Positions 33,231 through 45,000 of a DNA stretch of 64,000 bases are shown here, piece by piece. The notes beneath the pieces were generated by a model that saw only the letters and a program-made list of their open reading frames with translations, searched no databases and was not told where the DNA came from. Source of the stretch: Lineolata rhizophorae (lineage: Eukaryota; Ascomycota; Dothideomycetes; Lineolatales; Lineolataceae); the NCBI GenBank assembly GCA_010093515.1, contig MU001694.1, forward strand, positions 254,964 through 318,963, in the 5' to 3' direction. The position numbers and the translations under genes were made by a program. Position 1 is the first letter of the stretch. Each line of letters starts with the position of its first letter.

Positions 33231-36200
33231 TGCGGCGGGGCGACTATTATCAGCCAGGCACCTCACAGGCCTTGGTGCGGCCATGCAGCAGCCCGGCGGG
33301 TGAGTTGCGTGTGCGTGCGCGTCAATTCCCGTCGAGAAGGGGAAAAAAGGAAAGAAAAGTATCGGGACTTGGCCGCTGGGGCTCGCCCGCCCCTCCCCCC
33401 TCCCCCAGCCCGTCAAATCACGGCCGCGCCTCTGCCCGCCAGCATCCTCGCCAATCGCCCGATCCCGAGAGGCCTGATGAGGACCCCGTACGGAACGTCG
33501 ATGGACGTACCTTCTAACCGTCGTCCGAGAATCATCAAGGCCACAGCCCTAGGTCAGGTACGCCATGTAGCTGTACACTGGTTGTTTTCTCGCTGCTCCT
33601 TCTCCTATATTCGGCGCCAAGTACCTTGGATCCTTTCCTTGCGACGATAAGGTCTCTAACCCCCCCCCCCCGGATCGACGTATGCCAGCAATGCGTGCCT
33701 GGGATACCCACTACTCCGCAAACGCCGTGCTATCTCGAGCATCAGGTACCTCGCCCGATGCAGGTGCGATGGACTTGCTCGGCGAGACGCCACAGGCCGC
33801 GACTCCCGACGCCGCTGCGGGACTCGGAACTCCGGCCCAGCGCGGTGAGCTAAACTTCTCCATGGGTTCCAAAGCCGGGCAGGTACGAGCACAAGCTGGG
33901 GAGGGAGGGCAAGGCACGTCTGCACGGCGTACGTACCTCGAGCGGCGAGCCTGGAGGTCCTCCCCTCGCCTCCAGGGCCCCAGCTTTAGCGCTCACGGAT
34001 GCGGGCCCAGGGCCGCTGGGTGGTGGTTCCTTGGCCCCATTTTTATTGCGCTTGCGCACGCCCAAGCGCGAATGCTAGGCGGGGCCCCGGCAGGCGCACA
34101 AGGGCCCCGGCAGGGACGCCCTTGCCGCAGCCGTCGTGGCCGGGCTCCGTTGCAAGAGCTGCCTCCGCTAGCTCTCCTGCGCGAGGGGAGCTGCACGGCG
34201 AGCATACCATGGCGGGCAGATATTAACGACGGTCTGCCGGCCGGGGAGGGCAGTCCGCCGGGCGGAGGGGGGGGGAAGAGGGGCGCGCGCGCGTCCGCTT
34301 GCCTGCACGGGCGGCATTATTTAGGCGTAGCAGCCAGCGCGCTCGGGTGGTAGGTGGGAGGAGGGTGTGTGTGCCTACTAGGTACGCCCACTATCGAGCA
34401 GCTACTTGTCGAGGCCGCGGACACAGAGCCAGGTACTAGGTAGGTGGCATGTATCTAGGTAGTTGCGTGCAGGCAAGGAGGGGTGTCTCTAAGACACACG
34501 CTCTCACTTGGGACTTGGATCCCCCTTCCCACGGGCGGCCGGCCGGCCAGAGGCGGGTTGGGCTGTTTCGCGGCGGGCCAGTCGCGGGCAGCCGCAGCCG
34601 CGGCAGCCCGCTCCCGCAGCAGCGCCCTCGGGCCCTTCACCGGCTACTTATCGCTCGCCAGCCCGGCCGCATCCAGGCCCGCGGGTTCGCCCTGCAGCCA
34701 ATGGCGGCGCCGCGCTGCCCACCCAATCGCCGCTCCCTCTCCAGAACTGCCACCCTTCAAGCCAGTTGTACTATCCCGCCCGCCGGCCGTTTTCCAGGCC
34801 CCGTCCGAAGCCGCTCATTCCTCAAGGGCCGAGGGGGCCCCTAGGGCCAACGTCCCCAATGGCGGGCCCGCGCGAGAAGCCCCCGGCCGAAGATCCTGCC
34901 TACCCATCCGCAAGAACACCCCGAATCCCCGTCTCTCTCTTCCGTCCCATCCTGCTCGCCCCGGGTTGAACTGAGCACCTCATCACCGTCCATCACCACC
35001 AGAACGCAGAGCCAGAGTCGGCAGTGCCGCGAGCCGAGTCTTCCGCCTTGTACGGCACACAACTCGCTCTCTCCAGTGCCCCGACAATTGCCCGCCGCGA
35101 AACCCGCCTTTACCCCGTGCCTGCCCCGCCGGTCCGCTTTTGCTGATTGGACTCTCGCCGGACATGCACTAATTATGCAACTGGCCAGTCACCGCCGACT
35201 CCGCTGCGCGCCCGTCCAGTCACCCGCGCCATTACTAATTCGCGGACGGGGGCCAAAGAAGAGCCTCAACCAGCTTCGAGTACCTGACGATGCCCCCCCG
35301 CGGGCCAGTGCCTGGTCGGTACCGAGCAGATGCAGTTCACGTGATATGCGGCCGTCCCCGCGCCCACCGCTCTCTCTCCTCCAGTTGGGATGGAGATGTC
35401 ACCCCTCCTCAGCCCTTCCGCACCCCTCCTCCTCCTAGCGCCCCTGAGAGGGGTGATTGGACTAAGTTAGAGAGTTCTGTGCATCCGGCGCCAGCAGCCC
35501 GGCCTGTGGGGTCAGGCGGTTACGCAACCTCAGGAAATATCCCCAGGCGCCAGCCGTTGTTGGTCTGTCACGACATTCCACGCCTTGAGCCACGTGGAAC
35601 CAGACATCCTCTTTTGTCTTCCGCCGGGCCTCGAAGGAAAAAAGCGTCGACCCCTCCGCCTCTTGGGGCGCCAAACTAGGGCCGGCCCCCCTTCCACCCT
35701 GCGGGAGGCCCGCGCTTCTGTTCCGGGCGATGGTGGTTACTTCTGCACGCCACCAGCCCAGGCGGAAGGCCGAATGGGTGTGCGCTTTTTTGCCCGCCGG
35801 CCGGCGAGACCTGCCGCTTGCCGCTTTGGGGAACGGTGTGCGACTCTTCGACCGGCGACGGTTCGCCGTCCCAAACTTTGGTTTCTCCCCCCCCGCCGGC
35901 TCGAATCATTCCCTTAATCACCTTGACTTCACCCAGTCGTACACGTGCAACTCTCTTCCGACCTACCACGCCGACACGACGACGTGGGGGGGGGCCCTTA
36001 GAGAGGGTAGGTAACCGGTGGATGCGGGACGAATACGATAAGCCTCACCCTGCTGCGCCTCAACTCATGATAAGCTTTCAGCTGCGAAACTCAGCCTGTG
36101 CGACCTTTCTTTCTGCGCTTGAAGTCACGTCCGGGATGTTCCGGGCACACGTCGAGTTGGACGGGTTCTAAAACGCGCCCTCTTGTTCCCTGTGCTTTCG

Positions 36201-36447
36201 CCTGGTGTTTCCCCTAGCAAGCACGAGCCGTGCTATCTTTTGGATTTTCGGTGTTGTATGTACGTCGACTCCTTTGAAACGCATGATGTCCCAAGTCGCC
36301 ATTCCCGCAGCTACAGTCCAAATGGTAGGGACCGATTTCCAAAACTTCCAGGACGTCCCAGGAGTCGCCTCCAATTTGCGTAGGATTATTTCTGGCTAGC
36401 GGCGCTCTAAGTCGCTAATCTTGCGTCCGTAGAGTGCCCTTCCAACG
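33231..36447. other. GC-rich region without a supported gene
   Basis: Short overlapping frames on all strands, several homopolymers (a run of 12 C at 33661-33672, a G run at about 34267-34275) and scattered TAGGTA-like words around 34380-34460. No domain, splice pattern or RNA gene is recognisable. Confidence 0.45.
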
Positions 36448-37221
36448 TTGCAATACCGGTACCCATTTCTTGGTTTTGGGCCTAGTTCTAGAACCAAATG
36501 TCTCGCCTGCTTAAAACGTATGGTTTTCTCACGTTTATACGTCGGTAGCAACAGGGACATTTATCGGAGAAGTCCGTTCCTCTGTTCGTTCTTTTCTCTT
36601 TTTTTTCTGTCCAGTTCGATCCTTGGGTCCGATCTTTCACTTTTGCTGTCGACTCCTCTTTGGCTTGTTCATAACTCGTCGCAGTTATTGCGGCTCCGTC
36701 ATATCGAGTATGTTTTGCATATGCCATTCATTTATTTCGCGTCGCGCTCTCTTCTTTCCCTGGAAGCACCCATGGCCTACATTTCTCGGCGACGAAAGTC
36801 ACCGCTGCACATGCACGCGCAAGAAAGCCGAAAGCAAAAATGGCCATCCGGAAAATCCATTTCTTTCTCCCAACGGAATTCCGAAAACTTCGTGAGAGAA
36901 TTTAGCACGAGATTTGCGCAGGATCGCAGTTTGCACCGGGGCCAGGCCCGTCGCTCGTCGTTTGAGCTGCATGTCACGCCAGGGTCTGCAGATCAATGCT
37001 GCAACCGTCATCAGTCGCGCCCGCAGCCGCTCTTGCGCGTTCGAACCCTGGGTCGACTTCAGCCGAGACGTCCGTCGTTCACCCTATCTACCTCAAATAG
37101 TACGCTAGACGTCCTGACGGCCCGTTGTCGATCGTTCGCATCGTCACATGTCGTTGCCAAGACAACCTTTTTTGAGGAAGATCTCGGTGAATCGTGCTCT
37201 TGGAGTCGCCCATGGATGTGA
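36448..37221 (+). other. Long open frame without protein features
   Basis: A 257-codon frame that begins with ATG-less context and mixes a Ser/Phe/Leu-rich, membrane-like stretch (FFSLFFLSSSILGSDLSLLL) with Arg/Ser-rich sequence. It has no known domain, and codon use differs from the clear genes. It may be chance or part of a long transcript. I would not annotate it as a protein. Confidence 0.2.
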
Positions 37222-39278
37222 GCGCCTCTTCGGTCCTGAGGCCTTCGTAGGTTCCGATTTTAGTTCCACTCAGTAGAATAGTTCACACTACTTCTCAGTC
37301 GCTACGTCTTCTCTAAGCAGTCCTCGTCAAAATAGATGTCGTAACCGACAGCTACGACATTGCTATTGATCATAGCAATGCGTCTACATCTTTCTCCAAC
37401 TGACAGTATTCCCTGAGAGTGACGATCCCCTCTCTCGTAGCCCGCATGCGCCCTTTTCCTTTTTAGTCTACCTTACTTGACTCGAGTGCGTGGCTTTTCA
37501 TTCAGATGACGACGACAACCATACATATTTGGTTTGTACTTGCAATGGCGTAAGGCACCATATAACCCCTTGTTAATAGCTGCACATGCGCAAGCGCTGA
37601 AGCCAGCTAATGGTTCTCATATGCACATATCAACCACTGGTAGCGAGAGATAAGACGCTACCTTAATGCAAACGCCCCTACGTCAACCGACGGCTAGCAT
37701 CAATCGACGCACTCGATGTAGTAGTTCTTGTGAGTTGAGAACGCGCTCCTTCGATTCCTAAAGTACACTATCACAAGCCAATAGAGTGAATGCCCATGAT
37801 ACTTCTAGTCCGCGGTTTCCATTTCCTATCAGTCGGACTAGTTCGCAAAACACGCTCGCAGAAAAATATTGCTCCGCGATGGCTCAACACCGGCGACACT
37901 AGACGCAAGGGCCCTTACGCGTCAAGCTCTGCGCTAAATATATCGGCTATGCAAGCCGATTGTAGCCTTTATGCCCTGAGATTGTAGATGTCCCCAGCGA
38001 GCCGCTTACTCACCGACCGTCTGAGACCGCTCATCCATTCTACATCCAGCTACGGCGTAATGGCCTGGAGACGGGCCGCCCAACAACGGCGGCCACGCGG
38101 GCAACTGGCCCCGGCGCCCGGCAGGCCGGCAGGTATCCACGTAGGTACCCATGGTAGTATCTAGCACAGGGCGCCGTGATCTCGTGCCTCTAGCAGATTA
38201 ACTACCACACTGCCTGCGGCGTGGATCATCTTTTGCACATGCTTTAGCTAGCCGCACGAGCGCAATCGTGCGTAAGCGCACATCGTGCCGTTGATTTCGG
38301 CCGGCATGCGTCGGCGCATGTGGAGAGAGACAAGCAATACCAAGCTTTCCTATCCTTTTACTAGCTAGGTGAGTATTTTGCGCAGGTTTCGGGTTCAGGC
38401 TGTGCGGGGGGATGGCGGATGCGCAACTAGTTAGCTGATGTGCAGGTGACGGATCGGTGTGCATCAATCCCGATCCATAGCCACGGTCGTTACACGGGCA
38501 CTGGACGCTGGATGGATTTTCCACGGTGCCAGCTTATTCATGGTTGCTCCGCAATGGAGCGCTGGAGCCATATGACTTGCGACACCGTCCTGCAATCTAT
38601 CTGTCCACACCAGATGCATTATCGTGTGCCGCTCCTGCGGTTCGCTTTTGATTGTTGTGCGTGGTTTTGAGTGTGGGGCGGAGGGGTGCGTGGCTGGGGG
38701 GAAGTGTCCCGATGTGACGTCAGAAGTCAACGTGACTTGCGAGGAACAGAGATCGGCCAGCTACAAGGCCATTGGGCGTGTTGTGCATCTCGTTATGGTG
38801 CATGTTCATCATAGTGCAGCTGCAGGCGCTGTGCCATCAGCTATGGGGCGTTTTCGAAATGGTCTCATCGAATGTTCGAACTGCGTTCTAGGTAAACGGC
38901 AAGCGGTAGTGTTCTCTGAGGACTTCGGAAACCAGTTCGCTATCTAGCAGAAATGGAGATATCATTTTCAAAGTCTGTAGGTTCTTGGTGGTCAATAAGC
39001 TAGTAAATATTACAAAGTTGGTGGTGGTGGGCGGTGGTATGCAGATAGTTCAGTCTTTACATTCGGGGAAGCTGTAATCGAGAGCCGCTCTATCCAATGA
39101 AATTTGCGCGCCTACGATGTACTTCCTTGGGCCCCGCAACGTGACAACATACGGGGCAACCTGTTTCTTCAGCTAGCAATAGTCACTTCACAATTGAACA
39201 GCCCATTTTTCTGTCAACTCCGTTTGAATCACGTGACAACGATCCCCAGTTTCCAACTCGACGACACTGTGCAACGCA
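37222..39278. other. Intergenic region, no supported gene
   Basis: AT-richer DNA with many stops in all frames. It holds a perfect 8-bp-arm hairpin at 37358-37380 (listed). The last few hundred bases are the promoter of the dehydrogenase at 39279. Confidence 0.5.
37358..37380. repeat. Hairpin: 8-bp perfect inverted repeat, 7-nt loop
   Basis: CATTGCTA at 37358-37365 and its exact complement TAGCAATG at 37373-37380 flank TTGATCA. No gene is next to it. It may be a chance hairpin or a binding site. Confidence 0.7.
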
Positions 39279-40339
39279 ATGTCCATATCCCGGAACAGAA
39301 GCCTTGAGGGCCGCCTCGTTCTCATCACCGGCGCCTCCGGCAGGTAAACATCCACTGAGCCATCCCTCCTCTTCTCTTCTCCCCACATATCCCACCAGTC
39401 ACACTTTCATTCAAATAACCACCACCGACACAAACGCACATACATACAGCGTCGGCGACGCCGTCGCGCGCAGGCTTGTCCTGCACGAAGTCGACCTCGC
39501 GCTCGCGTACCACAAAAATGAGTTCGCCGTCGAGGAGCTCGCGGCGCAGCTGCGCAAGGACTACGATTGCGAGAGCCAGCTCGGACGCTACCTGCGCATC
39601 TCGCTGCACAGGGTGGACCTAGAAAGTGTCGAGGAGGCGGAGGGGCTGGTGGGGCAGGTGGAGAAGGCGCATGGGAGGATGGTTGATGTTTTGGTGGGAG
39701 CGGCGGGATGGGCGAGAAAGGTGGAGAGGAAGGGGGAGATGGACTTTTTGTAAGTGTTTTAGGCGAGGAGGTGTGGGCGGTGGTTGGATGGATTGTGCTG
39801 ATGCCCTGATTTTTAGGGATATCGCGGTGGAGGAGTTCGATCGCACCATCAATATCAACCTTCGGCCTACCTTCATCCTCGTCAAGAACGTGGTTGAAGG
39901 TATGAAGGCTAAGCGATGGGGTCGGATCATCACGATCTCATCTATGGCTGCCTATGGTGTTGGCCAGAACGGCTGTCGTAAGCAATACCGGTTATTTTGT
40001 GGCAGGCGTCTTAGCATACTATAAGGGTCAGTGCTAAGATTTCCATCCTCTCTATTAGATTTTGCTGCTTCGCAGGGGGGCTTGGTTGCAATAGTAAAGA
40101 GCCTCGCAGCGCCTCTCGCAGAGTTTGGCATCACAATCAATGATGTCGCGCCAACACCGATGAGGAGTATTGATGATATGATATTTGGTCGAGGGGACCA
40201 AAGCCGATTTGGCGAAACACCTCCACTAAAGCGTCTTTGCGAGCCTTGGGAAGTGGCCAATGTGGTCCGTATGCTTTGCGAAACGCCGTTTACGACTGGT
40301 CAGAGTATACTCCTTTCCGGTGGACTAGGTCATATGTAA
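39279..40339 (+). CDS. Short-chain dehydrogenase-like protein lacking the catalytic Tyr and Lys
   Basis: Exons 39279-39343, 39450-39749, 39817-39977 and 40059-40339 join in phase to 268 residues with good signals (GTAAAC, GTAAGT, GTAAGC donors; CAG/TAG acceptors). The fold is that of a FabG-like classical SDR: LVLITGASGSVGDAVARRL at the N-terminus (cofactor loop), ITISSMAAYG with the catalytic Ser, and PLAEFGITINDVAPTPM after the active site. The active-site segment reads HFAASQGGLVAIVKSLAA where HYAASKGGL is usual, so Tyr is Phe177 and Lys is Gln181. The NNAG motif is GAAG. All four exons are open and splice sites are intact, so this is either a pseudoenzyme kept for another role or a gene at an early stage of loss. 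Neither change is of the C-to-T/G-to-A type. Confidence 0.8.
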
Positions 40340-41116
40340 CTGAATGTCACCGCAGCATCAGTCTTGTAAGTGAATTAATGGCCGTGCTTTGACTCCTTGG
40401 TAATGTCTCAAATTAGGGCGGGCCATCACTGCTCTCTAGCTAGCTACTCAGTAAATTACCGTCCTCATAAGCACCTTATAGAAGGCGACGATATAGTCAC
40501 TAGTAGCAATTTTATTATTCTAAATTATTTTAGAATGATGGCTAGTTATAGTCCTACCCCTTAAGGTTATCAATAGACCTGATGATCTCACTGCCTCACT
40601 ACCAGATGGATTATTACAAATCGTACAGTTAGAGCAATCCACAATCCTAGGAAATCTTCAGTTCATATGAAAGCATGGAATTACAGATTGCAGTCACTGG
40701 GGTTGACTGATCGGTTTGTCATTGTTCTCACTCTCCTTTTAAATTCAGTGGTCTAAACAATTGACGTTCAACTACCCCTAGGGTAATGAACTGAGCTCAT
40801 AGTAGCTATTCAGCTTGGTTACAGTGTTTGGAACCTTTTGTCGCTATCCTTGGTACGAGCATACCACGCTCGCCACGTGCACGTGAGTATCCGCTTTTTC
40901 CCAGCCCGCCCCTCTCATGCGTGATTACCCAGTTTATTGAAGCAAAAAGGAAAGTAGGGAGCCGGCGATGTCGTTTCCCGAGCGACGCGGCGGTAGCTAA
41001 GATGCCCAGAGCGCAAAGATGAGAGCTTCCTCTTCTTTTTCTCACAACCAGCACTATCAGTCTGAGTCTCTCGTTCAGCGCATTTACAGTCCGCTCGTAT
41101 CATCACACATCAAATT
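40340..41116. other. AT-rich intergenic region
   Basis: No gene. A hairpin with 8-bp arms (ATTCTAAA / TTTAGAAT, 40517-40536, 4-nt loop) lies in the AT-rich part and could assist 3' end formation. The last 150 bp are the leader of the next gene. Confidence 0.5.
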
Positions 41117-42039
41117 ATGAACGCCAACGCCACCAGTCAGTCCAACATGTCTCTATCATTACCTAATTTGCCACCGCAGGGGGGCATACAGCGCGATACA
41201 AACGATATGGCAACGGCCTTCGCATGCCCAGCAGAAGTTGCTGAAGATTTTTTGATGCTTAAACCAGAAATTTGCATGAAGCAAATAGATTGCGTGGTGA
41301 AGAACGTGTCCTTTTCGGGACCGCGGTCTGCTCATGCGAATCTTAGCTTGTCAGGTGCGTACATCTTACTTTGTTCAACCTTTTTCAAGTTGCTAAGAGG
41401 CCCCTTCAGAGATGCTATTTTCAGCCACGCAACCGCCTCCGTCGTCTCCTGCGCAGAATGTATCTACCACGATCGATAACCAGTTGCTTGCCACAAGCCA
41501 GAATCCATCTACGACTGGGAGCCTGTCGCCAGCCATACCACAGAGCAAATATAAGACCGGAAGCCCGTTGTACGCCGAAGTGCACGAGCTGCTCGGACTC
41601 GGCGTGAGTTTCAACACCTACCCTCGCGTTTTCTTCCCAAGCTCTATCACATCACACTTACTGAACGCTACCCGTTCATTCACAGCACATGTACAACGCC
41701 ACCCCGCTCTCCAACTGCTTAATCCTCGCCGCCGCCGCAACCGCGATCCTCGCCCTCGCCCGCTTAACCCGAACCACAAAGTTCCTCTCGCGGCTACGGC
41801 TGTGGCGGGCGCAACTGCGGGCCTGGGCCGGCTCCATCGTCGTCATGGCCATGTGCTGGGCATCCCTCAAGGCGGCCCAGCTGGTCTTCCGGGGCGTGGC
41901 TTGGGTCGCAGATGCGCCACCCCATGTCGTCGAGGAGTGGTTCGTTTTCTTGGTTCTTGGACAGTGGAATTTTTGGGTCCCGTGGAGCGTGGGCGTGGGG
42001 TTTTTGCTGAGTGTATATTTCTTTGGTTTGGCGCTGTAG
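41117..42039 (+). CDS. Unassigned small membrane protein
   Basis: Exons 41117-41354, 41410-41603 and 41686-42039 join in phase to 261 residues (donors GTGCGT and GTGAGT, acceptors TTCAG and CACAG). Residues 1-145 are soluble and Ser/Thr/Pro/Gln-rich. The third exon has about three hydrophobic segments: LILAAAATAILALARL, SIVVMAMCWASLKAAQLVF and FWVPWSVGVGFLLSVYFFGL, the last reaching the C-terminus. Arg-rich loops (RTTKFLSRLRLWRAQLR) follow the first segment. No known family is recognised and no function can be proposed beyond membrane location. The first intron (55 nt) is the weaker join. The third exon alone could start at the ATG at 41689. Confidence 0.65.
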
Positions 42040-45000
42040 TTGGGTTTCACACTCGTCTTGGATGTTCTCGCTTTGTTTTACCTTTTGCATGCCTATCAGG
42101 GCCGATTTTTGGGTGGGATTTGGCTGCCATTATTAGACACACTGGGGCTTTGGAGTTAGCTTCCTTTCTTGGAACGTTGAGACGCTGGTAAAATGCACAA
42201 TATTTGGCTTGGTTCTGTATACCAAAATATTAACTGCATTTTACTTGGAGAACATCATAAGGAGAAGTGTTCGATATGACGTCGAGTTGACATTGGAGAG
42301 TCCCTCAACTTATCAACTATCCCAGCCTTGGTTTATGCCAAGAAAAAATTCGTATACACAGGAGCCTTTAGAGGACTGTGCGAGCCCCCAAGGGCTACTC
42401 AGTAGACAAAAGGTATTTATAGCGATGGATCGTATTGCTGTAGTCCGTCTCAAAATTTCTCAATCACCGACCGCCTAGTAGAACCAGGCGGCCCCAAACA
42501 TCCTGAATTCTATCTACCGCGCACCCCCTTATGTTCCATAGAATGATCTCATTCATATCTAGTCTATAGCCGGCTTGGAGACATTCACACCTTCGAGCGG
42601 TTATTGTGATAAATACTAGACGAGTTCTGGAAAAGTCAAACTACATGAAGTATAATGCATTGTGAAGAACTCCAATTGTTCAACGCGACACAAATGTCCG
42701 CCAGGTATCGAAACGAGTACACCATCTGACCATATTGTACTGCTCTGGGAGTCTAAAGTACATAGTGGCGGAGACTCCGTTTTATTTGCACCATTATGTA
42801 TGACTCCTTTCAAGTATAGAACCATCAATACACAATGAATTAGTTAGTACCTATCTGTTGATCTCACTATTCCTCACACCACACAAAGTTCAAGCAATTT
42901 CACATGGTCTTGTACACTGTTAATTCAAATAATATCAGTAGCACAATCAAATAAAGGGGCAAGACTCGCAGATAAAACAAAAAGTTAGAGCACAGAAATA
43001 TCTGCTTTGAACTGGCCTATATCAAGCCCGCAACCAAGCGCAGGGTAGCTATCGAGAAACTCTCTCACTAAACTACGTAATAGACCGCTCTACTAAAGCC
43101 ACCCGGCCTGGAAAACCTACTAAGCTGAAGTTACGGCCGCGATTCCGCGAGTACTAGGCCTACATGTGCAAAACGTTCCCTTACCAAGTGTTCACACACG
43201 GTTCTACTCCAGTACCAGCATCCGCAAAGTATGGCTTGCTACACCAGTCTAAGAACTCAGCCAGCAAAGACAAGGTCTTCAACTTCACTATCACATTCAC
43301 CTTCACGCACAGCAAAATCTCTCATAACCAAAGTCGCCTCTAACCCCAAACACATCCTTTCTCCCATTGCCCAACACCAACCAACACCCCCCTAGTCGTC
43401 CTTCCCCTTCTCTCCGTTTCAACCGCCTCCGCTTTCCACCCTTACCCCTCACTCCTCACTCTTCAGGTCCACCCCCTATCACACCCCAAAGGCCCAAACC
43501 CCGGCCACGGAGCCCGCTCCGTTCAACCACCAGCGCCCCAACCGCGCCCCAACCGCGCCGATGCCAAACCACTGCCAACACACACATCTCCACCCCGTGA
43601 CCAGCGCCCTTACTCGCGAGCCCGCACGCCCGCGCGTCCGGCGTTGAGGCCAGATTCTAGAACCCACAAACGCCCCGCCAGCACATCACCGCCCTTTCCC
43701 TCCCCGCCGCGTCCTCCTGCGCGCATACGACGCACATAACGCCGTCTCGCCAATCCACCACCGACCGAAAATGGCTATGGAGTACGAATCGGCGTCGTCT
43801 TTCCTTTTTCGGGGCGCTCATGGGCCGGTTTCCGCCGCGTTGCGTTGCGTCTGCTGTATTCCCAACCGCAGTGGCCAGATCAGTGAAATGATCCGGCCGG
43901 GCGGCGCATCGGTCCGGGTCCACAGGGAAGGGGTTTGTCCGGCGCCTGCCCGCTCGCTCGCCGGCTCGCTCGCTTGCGCAGTTGGGCATCCAGGGAGTAG
44001 CAAGCTAACTAAAGGGACGAGGCAAGCGGCCAAGAGCCCAAGATATGCCCTGCTCTGGCCAGCCCAGGAAAAGACCCGCCTAAGCACGCTTCGCGCCCCG
44101 GAAAGGCGGGCCGGTGGGGACACTCGAGAAGAGTAGAGAGACGGAATGGTAGGGTGGCGGAAGCACGGTGACGAGGCATGCATACTGCGGTCGTAGTGTG
44201 AGTGGATGGGCGAAGGCGTCTGGAACGGGCGGCTGGGAAAGGGATCGTGGTTGGGCAGTTGGGCTTGTTTGTGCCCCCTCCGGGTCAGTTGGCGGGTCGG
44301 ATTGGAGGATGTGCCAGCGGCAAGGCGGGATGCGGGTGCAGGCGTGGCTGCGCGTATGCGCGTACTCAATATGTAGATAGGCTGCGGTGTTAAGGGTAGG
44401 GTGTCCTGTACTAAAGCGGGGAGTCGAATGCGACCGTATGTAGTAGGATCATGGGACAATCGTTACTAGGTGCAGCGCTGCGGTGCCGCCTTCCGCTATT
44501 ACTGCGGCCAGGCTCCACAACTGAGTAGGTAATGAGGTTGGCTAGAACATACTTACCTCGCTAGCTACGCAGGTAGGCTAGATACCATTTCTGAACTATC
44601 ATCCGTCGCTACACCCAACCGCAGGGATACTGTCTCGGTGCTGTTTGTCTGTCGAGACGGCGGGTCGCCTTCTTGGCCGCCTTTCCACTGGGCGGTAGCG
44701 CCCGCTCGATATGAAAATCAGCTCGGCATGGAGCATGGATGGGCGAGGATCATAGCGCCTAAACTAGATGGCGGTCGCTGACCGCTCGGCTGAGCCCAAA
44801 GCGCTTGGTTGGGCCACCGAGAGAAGTTTCCTATAGGTAGGCGTGAAAGTAGACGCCTTGGGCTGAGCTGGTCGGACCGGGGAAAGGACACAGGCAGATA
44901 GGCGAGGCTCGGGAAAACAAACGGGGGATACGCTGATCCAAGGGGCCGCGGCCGGACTGGTTGGGTTGCCAGCCCCTGGGGCGGTTGCTAAGTATCCCTG

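Noticed and set aside
37030-37060. GTTCGAACCC at 37039-37048, resembling a tRNA B box
   Set aside because: No A box at the right distance and no paired acceptor or anticodon stems could be drawn.
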